Positions 15,290 to 23,093 of a stretch of 30,817 bases of DNA are shown one piece after another. Each line of letters starts with the position of its first letter. Position 1 is the stretch's first letter. The DNA is taken from positions 1 through 30,817 of the forward strand of contig DDLV01000080.1 of the NCBI GenBank assembly GCA_002340325.1, read 5' to 3'. Below the pieces are notes generated by a model, which searched no databases, had not been told where the DNA came from, and saw only the letters and a list, made by a program, of their open reading frames with translations. The position numbers and the translations under genes were made by a program. The stretch is from Glaciecola sp. UBA2563 (GTDB taxonomy: Bacteria; Pseudomonadota; Gammaproteobacteria; Enterobacterales; Alteromonadaceae).

Positions 15290-15472
15290 CGCGATTAGAT
15301 TTTTGCGTAAGATTGAAAGCGCTCTATGCAATGTAAAGTAGGCCATAATAAAGACGCTGCGAGCATATCCATATGGCGCTTGGCAAAAAACATCCTTGTT
15401 TTTTGACACTTTATTATGGCCTACTTTACATCACAAACGCTTTTTTCAGACTTACGCAAAAATCTAATCACG
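15290..15472. repeat. Intergenic palindromic element E2 (nested long inverted repeat)
   Basis: Outer arms 15290-15311 and 15451-15472 (22 bp, one mismatch; CGCGATTAGATTTTTGCGTA...) and inner arms 15331-15353 and 15409-15431 (23 bp, perfect; ATGTAAAGTAGGCCATAATA...) are separated by equal 19-base spacers, giving a stem of ~64 bp. The 55-base loop carries two small hairpins: CATATCCATATG and CAAAAAAC-ATCCTT-GTTTTTTG. It follows the M48 gene and precedes the P-type ATPase gene by ~215 bp. It has the form of a MITE-like element or a strong RNA hairpin. Confidence 0.82.
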
Positions 15473-15687
15473 TCCTGCTAGCGAGTCATATTTATCAAAT
15501 TCTATTTGCGTTGCATCAATAAACGGCTCGCCTTACATTGCAACCTCGCTTGGCGCTAGCTAGCATGAAATCACAATAAAAAAAGCGCAGTCTCGCGCAT
15601 GCAGTCACTAATAATAAACAGACTTTAACTACACAACATTTATGTACACAACGCTGACCTATCATCTTTGATAAAGAAGAGAAGAAA
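15473..15687. other. Leader region of the P-type ATPase gene
   Basis: No gene is recognised between element E2 and the ATPase start. The stretch is AT-rich, with a purine-rich GAAGAGAAGAAA just before the ATG acting as a weak ribosome-binding site. A minus-strand open frame here (to 15836) overlaps the ATPase gene and shows no protein-like pattern. Confidence 0.5.
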
Positions 15688-18420
15688 ATGTTGAATAACG
15701 CCAAAATAGAAAACGTCTGGCATAGTTTGGATACCGATTTTGTTGTAAAGAATTTCAAAAGCCATTCAGAATACGGATTAACCTCAGAAGACGCAGCTAA
15801 CCGGCTGCAAGAATTTGGACCGAATACGGTAAACACAAAGGCCGGTAAGCGCTGGTATACTAAGCTACTCCTACAATTCCATAATCCATTAGTTTATATT
15901 CTTTTGGTGGCGGTCGCCGTGACTTTCGCACTGGAAGAATATGTCGATTCAGCCGTAATTTTTGCTGTGGTATTTTTAAATGCGATTATCGGTTTTTTGC
16001 AGGAAAACAAAGCAGAGAATGCAATCGAATCGCTGAAAAAAATGACCGGAGCTTCCGCGCTAGTTGTGAGAGATGGCGATAGAGTTGAAGTTCCTTCGGG
16101 CCAAGTAGTGCCAGGTGATCTCGTATTACTTCAGTCTGGGGATAAAGTACCGGCAGATATTAGACTCATCGCCGACAAAGAATTAAAAATCGACGAGTCT
16201 GCACTTACCGGAGAATCACTCCCAGTAGATAAACGCATAAACATAATTGAAGTTGATGCAGTGTTGGCAGATCGCGTCAATATGTCGTACGCAGGTACGT
16301 TAGTCACCAGTGGTCAGGGCAAAGGTATCGTAATTGCGACAGGTGATGACACTGAAACCGGTAAAATCGCTCGATTGATGCATAATAACGTCGAGCTTGA
16401 AACCCCATTAACCAAGAAAATCGGTGCTTTTAGTCAGTTTCTTCTATATATCATTCTCGGGTTGTCTCTGTTTACGTTCGCCGTTGGAATGCTGCATGGC
16501 AAAGACGCTTTAGAAACGTTTATGGCATCTGTTGCACTTGCAGTTGCCACCATACCAGAAGGCCTCCCTGCGGTTGTTACCATTACACTGGCAATTGGCG
16601 TGTCTCGAATGGCGAGTAGAAATGCAATTATTAGAAACTTGCCAGCTGTGGAGACATTGGGAAGCGCGACGATAATTTGTTCAGATAAGACGGGCACGTT
16701 GACCCAGAACGAAATGACAGTGACTCACCTATTCGACGGGATCAATGATTATTCAATCGACGGTGTAGGTTATGTTGCAAAAGGTGGTATTTACTATCAA
16801 GACGAAAAAGTCGAAAAATTGAATTCGACATCGGAGCAGCTACTTTTGTCAGGATTGTTGTGCAACGATGCGCAGATAAAACAAAAAGATGGACAACACA
16901 AAGTGCAAGGTGATCCAACCGAAGGTGCACTTATAATCTCAGCACAAAAAGGGTGTGTAGATAAGCTGGCTCAACATTATAAGAGAGTGGATACGATACC
17001 TTTTGAATCCGACAGAATGTACATGGCAACACTTCATGAAATGCTTGAAGGCAATCAGATTTGTTACATGAAAGGCTCTGTCGAGCAGATTCTAGGTCAC
17101 TGTTCCATTGATGAAGCTGAGGCACAGAACATAATAAATCACGCAGAGGAATTTGCATCTAAAGGACTGCGCGTCTTGGCTTTTGCCAACAAAAGAATGA
17201 TAAACAAGGACAAGTTAAAAGAAGCAGATGTTAGGGCCGACATGCAATTTCTAGGACTGCAAGCCATGATAGATCCACCAAGAGAAGAAGCTATCGAAGC
17301 AATTAGAAAATGTCAGGCTGCTGGGATTTCAATAAAGATGATCACAGGCGACCACGCACTGACAGCCGTAACTATTGCTGAAGACATCGGCATATTTAAT
17401 AACCCGTTAAAAGCAATTGGCGCAAAAGTTATCACCGGGAAACAGCTTTTTGAGATGGACGATGAAACACTCGAAAAAGCTGCTCTTGAAACGCATGTCT
17501 TTGCTCGAGTTGCGCCCGAGCAAAAACTAAGACTGGTGACAGCATTGCAAGCTCAAGGTCATATTGTCGCGATGACGGGTGACGGCGTTAATGACGCGCC
17601 CGCGCTAAAACGGGCAAACATAGGTATTGCCATGGGAATAACGGGTACCGAAGTTAGCAAAGAAGCAGCTGATATGATATTGCTCGATGACAATTTTGCC
17701 TCAATTCAAGCCGCCGTTGAAGAAGGTAGAGGTGTGTTTGACAACCTTATCAAATTCATCACTTGGATACTGCCGACAAATATCGGTCAAGGTTTGGTTA
17801 TTTTGACTGCCGTTATGTTAGGCCTTACATTGCCCATATTGCCTGTCCAAGTGCTATGGTTAAACATGACAACTGCCGTCTTTCTTGGCTTGGTATTGGC
17901 GTTTGAAGCAAAAGATAAAGATATTATGCAACGACAACCGAGACCGCCAAACAAACCCATCTTGACGCATGAGATTAACGCCAGAATCATATTAGTAAGT
18001 ATCTTGTTGGTGCTGGGTGCATTTACCTTGTTTGACCTAAAGCTGACACTATGGAGCGGGACCCTTGAAGAGGCGCGGACGGCTGCAGTAACCACATTTG
18101 TCATTGGCCAAATGGCGTACTTGTTTAACGTCAGATCATTTGTTGAACCTTCCTGGAAAATGGATCTCTCTTCAAATCCAATGCTTTGGGTGGGTGTGGC
18201 ATTAATGATAGGTTTTCAATTACTTTACTGTTATGCACCGTTTATGAACGTATTTTTCCAAAGTGCACCAATCTCTGCAGCGTCTTGGTTATCAATCATT
18301 GCTATTGGTATCGTCATTCACGTTGCAGTAGAAATCAAAAAAATTATATGGAATAAAGTGGTAGGCAACAGCAAAAAGAAGACTCATCTAATCAGAGGAG
18401 CCAATAGCGTTGAACATTAA
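15688..18420 (+). CDS. P-type (P2-like) cation-transporting ATPase
   Basis: 910 residues with the full P-type ATPase plan: N-terminal cation-ATPase domain ('DVVKNF'-like start, 'EDAANRLQEFGPN'), actuator TGES (in 'DESALTGESLPV'), M4 'ATIPEGLPAV' (Glu291), phosphorylation motif DKTGTLT (Asp333), nucleotide-domain 'KGSVEQIL', hinge 'MTGDGVNDAPALK', and a C-terminal cation ATPase domain. It resembles the bacterial Ca2+/Na+-type group, but M5 reads N698-I-G-Q701 and M6 reads N726-M-T-T729-A730, where the SERCA calcium pump has Asn768/Glu771 and Asn796/Thr799/Asp800. The transported ion is therefore uncertain. About ten membrane helices are expected. Its stop codon directly abuts the stop of convergent dld, with no base between. 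Confidence 0.9.
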   Translation: MLNNAKIENVWHSLDTDFVVKNFKSHSEYGLTSEDAANRLQEFGPNTVNTKAGKRWYTKLLLQFHNPLVYILLVAVAVTFALEEYVDSAVIFAVVFLNAIIGFLQENKAENAIESLKKMTGASALVVRDGDRVEVPSGQVVPGDLVLLQSGDKVPADIRLIADKELKIDESALTGESLPVDKRINIIEVDAVLADRVNMSYAGTLVTSGQGKGIVIATGDDTETGKIARLMHNNVELETPLTKKIGAFSQFLLYIILGLSLFTFAVGMLHGKDALETFMASVALAVATIPEGLPAVVTITLAIGVSRMASRNAIIRNLPAVETLGSATIICSDKTGTLTQNEMTVTHLFDGINDYSIDGVGYVAKGGIYYQDEKVEKLNSTSEQLLLSGLLCNDAQIKQKDGQHKVQGDPTEGALIISAQKGCVDKLAQHYKRVDTIPFESDRMYMATLHEMLEGNQICYMKGSVEQILGHCSIDEAEAQNIINHAEEFASKGLRVLAFANKRMINKDKLKEADVRADMQFLGLQAMIDPPREEAIEAIRKCQAAGISIKMITGDHALTAVTIAEDIGIFNNPLKAIGAKVITGKQLFEMDDETLEKAALETHVFARVAPEQKLRLVTALQAQGHIVAMTGDGVNDAPALKRANIGIAMGITGTEVSKEAADMILLDDNFASIQAAVEEGRGVFDNLIKFITWILPTNIGQGLVILTAVMLGLTLPILPVQVLWLNMTTAVFLGLVLAFEAKDKDIMQRQPRPPNKPILTHEINARIILVSILLVLGAFTLFDLKLTLWSGTLEEARTAAVTTFVIGQMAYLFNVRSFVEPSWKMDLSSNPMLWVGVALMIGFQLLYCYAPFMNVFFQSAPISAASWLSIIAIGIVIHVAVEIKKIIWNKVVGNSKKKTHLIRGANSVEH

Positions 18421-20283
18421 TCATAGGCAACAATCGCAGTTGCGCTGGGTCTTTTCCATTTTACCAACGCCGGGATTGAATGAATTTGTCGGATCTAGCT
18501 GGCGGTAAAAATTCTTCAGCGGGTCATCAGCTTTGTAGAGATGTCCAACATTATGCTCTGCTGGATATCTCGCGCCCCTTTCATCGAGTTGCGCTAACAT
18601 CTTCCGCTTGACTTCTAGCGCGTCTGCGCCCTTCTTGAGTATGTAGTCTTGGTGAAAGACATGACAGAAAAAGTGCCCGTAATACAACTTTTTCTCGAGC
18701 TGACTTTCTATATCTTCTGGAAATTCTTCGACCCAATTGCGCTCGTTTCTTGGTAGGGCGATATCTAAGGATAAAATATCGCCAACGGATTTATCATGCA
18801 TTGTTTGATATCTAACTGCTGCGCCAGCTGCAGCAAAACGATGCAAATAGGCTTTTTTTGCCTCGTCAGCATCGCATTCGAAAAAACCGCCACTCGTTGA
18901 ATGATCAAAACATTCTTTCAAAATTTCTCGACCTTTTTGAATGGTGGTATCGGATAGCTTCAAAATCATGTGATGTTCATACTTGTCCCTGTATTCCACC
19001 ATTCGCTTGGGAAGATGTTTGGGAAAAAATCTACTTCCAAACTGCATCACCCTATCGGATATATACTTTGGCAAGAAGTCAAAACGATTGAAGAATCCAT
19101 CCACTCGACTTTTCATCGCAAACATCTTTGGTAAACGTCGAGTGCCTAAGAGCAAGACACTTAAAAAGGTGTCTTTTCCATATTTTTCAGAGATATCAAA
19201 TATCTCTCTGTGCATGTATTCACCGACTTCTGGAAGTGTGTCTAGTTCAGTTAAGAAGCGTCTTCGCAAGGTGTATAAATCATTAGGATCATTGGTGCCG
19301 ATATAGAAACTAGCCTCTTGTTTCGCAATTGGATGACTGTCTACCCGCACGGCGAAAACCGCAATTTTGCCCGCACAACCACTTGCTTCATAAAGCCTTC
19401 TTGGATCTGCATTAAATCGACTTGGTGTGGTGGCATCAACATCTCTAATGCGTGCTTCATACAAGTGGTCGCTTGCTTTGCGTGTGCCCTGGGCAAGGCT
19501 TTCTTTGTCGAAGTTGCCATCGGAAAGGTTTTTAATGACGGTCTCCGCATTGTCACCAAGATCGATTCCCAAATGATTTACAAGGATTAATCGACCTTCC
19601 TTATTAATTTTTGCGAACACAGATAGTTCAGTATACGCAGGTCCACGTTTAACGAGTGCACCACCAGAATTATTCGATATCCCGCCTACTATGGAAGCGC
19701 CTAGACATGAGGAACCAATGACTGAGTGAGGAGCACGTTGAATTTCAGCGAGCTTTTCTTCTAGTTTGTGCAAAGTTGCGCCGGGCAAGCTGACAACTTG
19801 TTCACCATCGTTAACCAAAAATAGGTCATCTATGGCCAGCGTGTTTATAACTATAACGGGTCTGTCATAATCGCTGCCACTTGGAGTTGAGCCCTCGGTC
19901 AAACCAGTATTGGCGGCCTGCATAACAATAATGACATTGTGTTCTACACAAATTTTGATGCTTTCCCATAAATCGATAATAGATTGGGGAAACAATACGG
20001 CGAGTGCTTCTCCTCCTCCCGAACGCCATCCTTTTCTGTAATGTCGGTTTCGAGTAGGGTTTGAGCTTATATTGTGTACGCCAATCTTATGTTCAAACGC
20101 TCGTAAAATTTCCTCATCGCGCACACGGCTGTCAGTTGACTTGGGTTGCTGAATTCCAGAATCAAACGCTATATCATGTTCGCAATACTTTTCTTCATTA
20201 ACATGCTCATCATGAGGAGAATGTTGGCAAGTATGCTCGGTCTCTTCGTTAGCTGTTTCCATGATGTTGTTTGCTTTATTCAT
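18421..20283 (-). CDS. dld: Quinone-dependent D-lactate dehydrogenase
   Basis: A membrane-associated FAD enzyme that oxidises D-lactate to pyruvate and passes electrons to quinone. The sequence follows E. coli Dld (571 residues) closely: 'RYRKGWRSG'-like start, FAD-binding 'MQAANTGLTEGSTPSG', 'VIGSSCLGASIVGGISNNSGG', 'RGPAYTELS', 'VNHLGIDLG', membrane-binding 'GEYMHREIFDISEKYGKDTF', 'YPAEHNVGHLY' and 'DPTNSFNPGVGK'. At 620 residues it is ~50 longer, mainly because of an N-terminal extension rich in Glu, His and Cys (residues ~9-37, HTCQHSPHDEH and YCEHD). It also ends in NCDCCL. A GTG in-frame start nearer the family N-terminus exists ('VRDEEILRAF') but has no ribosome-binding site, and none is clear for the ATG at 20283 either. 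Enzyme call is firm; the extension is not understood. Confidence 0.95.
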   Translation of the reverse strand: MNKANNIMETANEETEHTCQHSPHDEHVNEEKYCEHDIAFDSGIQQPKSTDSRVRDEEILRAFEHKIGVHNISSNPTRNRHYRKGWRSGGGEALAVLFPQSIIDLWESIKICVEHNVIIVMQAANTGLTEGSTPSGSDYDRPVIVINTLAIDDLFLVNDGEQVVSLPGATLHKLEEKLAEIQRAPHSVIGSSCLGASIVGGISNNSGGALVKRGPAYTELSVFAKINKEGRLILVNHLGIDLGDNAETVIKNLSDGNFDKESLAQGTRKASDHLYEARIRDVDATTPSRFNADPRRLYEASGCAGKIAVFAVRVDSHPIAKQEASFYIGTNDPNDLYTLRRRFLTELDTLPEVGEYMHREIFDISEKYGKDTFLSVLLLGTRRLPKMFAMKSRVDGFFNRFDFLPKYISDRVMQFGSRFFPKHLPKRMVEYRDKYEHHMILKLSDTTIQKGREILKECFDHSTSGGFFECDADEAKKAYLHRFAAAGAAVRYQTMHDKSVGDILSLDIALPRNERNWVEEFPEDIESQLEKKLYYGHFFCHVFHQDYILKKGADALEVKRKMLAQLDERGARYPAEHNVGHLYKADDPLKNFYRQLDPTNSFNPGVGKMEKTQRNCDCCL

Positions 20284-20563
20284 AGGTTTTGATTTACTTT
20301 ATTGAGGCACACCTTGAATTGCATAGAGCGCCTTCAGCCTGACTAAAAAGTGTAATGCCTCAGTAAAAAGTCTACTCTTCCTATCGTCTAAAACAATTGT
20401 ATTGCGGCATATTAAGCATCTATGCTACTAAAATACTAAATCTACAGTTACGTATAGTGACAGTGATTAGAAAATTTGATGGAGATAGACAGCTCAGCTG
20501 CGCAGAAGTGCCAGCTGCCTCAAAAACAATGCGTTTAAAATGAGAAGAGTTTATGAAGTATGA

Positions 20564-20836
20564 TTATTCAGTCATATTTTTTGAATCGCTTTCTGGATCA
20601 TTCCCCTCTAATTGGGCTAACCTCGCTTCCAGCGCTTCAAGTTTTTCGCGTGTTCGAATAAGCACCTGACTTTGCACATCAAACTCTTCGCGACTAACAA
20701 GGTCAAGCTTGTTCAATTGGCTTTGCAAGATTTGTTTGACCTTGGCTTCGGCTTCGTCCGCCATCGTCTTTACACCTGGAGGGATAGCCGAGGTGATGTT
20801 CTTTGCAATTTCTTCAAGCTTTTTCGGATCTAACAT
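20564..20836 (-). CDS. ubiK: Ubiquinone biosynthesis accessory factor UbiK
   Basis: 90 residues from the ATG at 20836 ('MLDPKKLEEIAKNITSAIPP'), preceded by an excellent ribosome-binding site GAGGAAAG. The frame runs 7 codons further upstream, but that extension would include this site and is rejected. The N-terminal half is the BMFP/YqiC domain, and residues ~48-75 form a coiled coil ('VQSQVLIRTREKLEALEARLAQLE'). UbiK forms trimers and works with UbiJ in the Ubi complex that matures ubiquinone under aerobic conditions. Length agrees with E. coli UbiK (96). It stands alone here, divergent from rep across ~230 bp. Confidence 0.92.
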   Translation of the reverse strand: MLDPKKLEEIAKNITSAIPPGVKTMADEAEAKVKQILQSQLNKLDLVSREEFDVQSQVLIRTREKLEALEARLAQLEGNDPESDSKNMTE

Positions 20837-21065
20837 GGTACTTTCCTCTTGGTACAACCTTTTATGTATCGCCGTTTGATGATATTAAATTAGAGCGAAA
20901 ATTAAAATCTCTATATCAAAAGTAATGCAAAGCGCACTTTGATGATAGATGAATAACGCTTGTCAACAATGCCAACGATAGCGAAATTTGAATATTTCGA
21001 ACACACTCTTAAAACTATTGTCGGGCCTTAATTGAATTAATCAAGTTCGGAACAATCAAGCAAAT

Positions 21066-23075
21066 ATGAAATTAAACCCAGCACAGCAAGACGCTGTGGA
21101 ATATGTGTCAGGCCCCTGTCTCGTTTTAGCGGGCGCGGGCTCTGGTAAAACACGCGTAATTACCAACAAAATAGGTTATTTGATAAATCAGTGCGGTATA
21201 AAGCCCAACCAAATTGTTGCGGTAACATTTACCAATAAAGCTGCGCGTGAAATGAAAGAGCGTGTAGCATCAACGCTGGGTAAGGCGGCGTCAAGAGGAT
21301 TGCGTATTTCGACATTCCATACGTTGGGATTAAATATAATAAAACGCCATATTGGCGAGTTGGGGTTGAAGGACGGTTTCACGTTATTTGATGATAAAGA
21401 CAGTTATGCGCTTCTTGATGACTTAACAGAATCAATTTATGACCACGATAAGGCACTTATACAAACGCTTCAGAGCACAATATCGACATGGAAGAATGAG
21501 CTGCTTTCACCTTCATTAGCTGCAAAGCTATCAAGTGATCCTGAGCATCAACAACGCGTTGTTTTCTTTACCGAATATACTCGACACTTGCGCGCATACA
21601 ACGCGTTAGATTTTGATGATTTGATCATGTTGCCGACGATGCTCCTGCAACAGTACGCAGATGTAAGAGATTTATGGCAGATGCGAATTCGGTATATGTT
21701 GGTTGATGAATATCAAGACACCAATAGCAGTCAGTACCAGTTAATCAAACTGTTGGTGGGTGAACGAGCTCGGTTCACCGTGGTTGGTGATGACGATCAG
21801 TCAATTTACTCCTGGCGTGGCGCGCAGCCCAAGAATTTACAATTGCTGCAACAGGATTTTCCGCAATTAAAACTAGTAAAGCTTGAACAGAACTATCGCT
21901 CCTCTGGACGCGTTTTGCATTGTGCAAACATGCTAATTCAAAACAATCCACATCTTTTCGAAAAGCGTTTGCGCACATCGCTCGATTATGGAGATGTACT
22001 GAGAGTAATGGTCGCAAGAGATGAAGACAATGAAGCAGAAAAAGTCATTGCCGAGATAATGGCGCACAAGTTTATGAACGACACTCAGTACAAAGATTAT
22101 GCGATTTTGTACAGAGGGAATCATCAAAGTAGGACCTTGGAAAAACTCCTAATGAAGAACCGCATGCCCTATAAAATAAGCGGTGGAATGTCGTTTTTTG
22201 GTCGCACTGAAGTGAAGGATTTGATGGCTTATCTGCGTATCTTAGCCAATCCCGATGACGATAATGCGTTGCTTCGAATTATCAATACGCCCAGCCGCGG
22301 CATAGGTCGTGCCACATTGGCTAAAATTGGCGAGTTTTCAAATGCGCATAAGATAGGGTTATTTGATGCCATATGTCATCCACAGCTTGATAAGTTCCTT
22401 GGCAATAAAGCACATAGCAACGTAGAGTGTTTTGCAAAAATGATTGTTTCGACGTCAGACAATTTGCGGCGAGGTGATGCAACACTTGTTATAAAAGAGT
22501 TCATTCGCAACCTTGATTTAGAAGAATGGTTATTCTCTCAAAACTCGTCAGCCAAAGCTGCAGAGTTTGCAATGTCAAATGTGTCAACACTTGTCGGTTG
22601 GGTGACGGATATGCTTACCGGCGATGCTCTGCAACCGCCCATGTCATTCAAAGAAGTTGTACAGAGTTTATCATTGAGAGACATGTTGGAGCGTGGAGAA
22701 GGTAATGAAGATGCAGACCAAATTCATCTTATGACCTTGCATGCATCTAAAGGACTGGAGTTTCCTATTGTATTTATCATCGGAATGGAAGAAGGTTTAT
22801 TGCCTCACCAAAGCAGTATCGATGAAGACAACATCGAAGAAGAGCGCAGGTTAGCTTATGTCGGTATCACCAGAGCGCAGCACCAACTGTATTTCACATT
22901 GGCAAAAGAGCGTCGACAGATTGGCGAAACCGTGGAGCCAGAGCCAAGTCGATTCTTGTACGAACTACCGCAGCAAGATATTGAATGGGAGTGGCACAAA
23001 ACGAAGCCCTCCGAAGAACAGCGTAAACAATCCGCTGCAAAAGGAATTGCCGGATTAAAAAGCATTTTTGATTAA
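21066..23075 (+). CDS. rep: ATP-dependent 3'-5' DNA helicase Rep
   Basis: 669 residues versus 673 in E. coli Rep. An SF1A UvrD/Rep helicase that moves along the lagging side of replication forks, clears proteins and aids restart. Motifs in order: Q motif 'LNPAQQDAVEY', Walker A GAGSGKT (22-29 region, Lys28), motif Ia 'VTFTNKAAREM', motif II DEYQDTN, motif III 'VVGDDDQSIYSWRGA', motif IV 'LEQNYRSS', motif V 'LMTLHASKGLEF', motif VI 'EEERRLAYVGITRA'. The C-terminus ends in 'GIAGLKSIFD', typical of Rep rather than UvrD or PcrA. The start codon has no strong ribosome-binding site. Converges on the GGDEF gene with an 18 bp gap. No LexA box is visible upstream. Confidence 0.96.
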   Translation: MKLNPAQQDAVEYVSGPCLVLAGAGSGKTRVITNKIGYLINQCGIKPNQIVAVTFTNKAAREMKERVASTLGKAASRGLRISTFHTLGLNIIKRHIGELGLKDGFTLFDDKDSYALLDDLTESIYDHDKALIQTLQSTISTWKNELLSPSLAAKLSSDPEHQQRVVFFTEYTRHLRAYNALDFDDLIMLPTMLLQQYADVRDLWQMRIRYMLVDEYQDTNSSQYQLIKLLVGERARFTVVGDDDQSIYSWRGAQPKNLQLLQQDFPQLKLVKLEQNYRSSGRVLHCANMLIQNNPHLFEKRLRTSLDYGDVLRVMVARDEDNEAEKVIAEIMAHKFMNDTQYKDYAILYRGNHQSRTLEKLLMKNRMPYKISGGMSFFGRTEVKDLMAYLRILANPDDDNALLRIINTPSRGIGRATLAKIGEFSNAHKIGLFDAICHPQLDKFLGNKAHSNVECFAKMIVSTSDNLRRGDATLVIKEFIRNLDLEEWLFSQNSSAKAAEFAMSNVSTLVGWVTDMLTGDALQPPMSFKEVVQSLSLRDMLERGEGNEDADQIHLMTLHASKGLEFPIVFIIGMEEGLLPHQSSIDEDNIEEERRLAYVGITRAQHQLYFTLAKERRQIGETVEPEPSRFLYELPQQDIEWEWHKTKPSEEQRKQSAAKGIAGLKSIFD

Positions 23076-23093
23076 GGCTAGTTTTGAACAACA

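Noticed and set aside
15516..15836. 106-codon minus-strand frame upstream of and into the P-type ATPase gene
   Set aside because: It overlaps the conserved ATPase N-terminus, has no recognisable motif, and its composition looks like the antisense of coding DNA.
20303..20362. TGAGGC...GCCTCA pairing upstream of dld
   Set aside because: The arms are only 6 bp with ~48 bases between, well within chance for AT-rich intergenic DNA.
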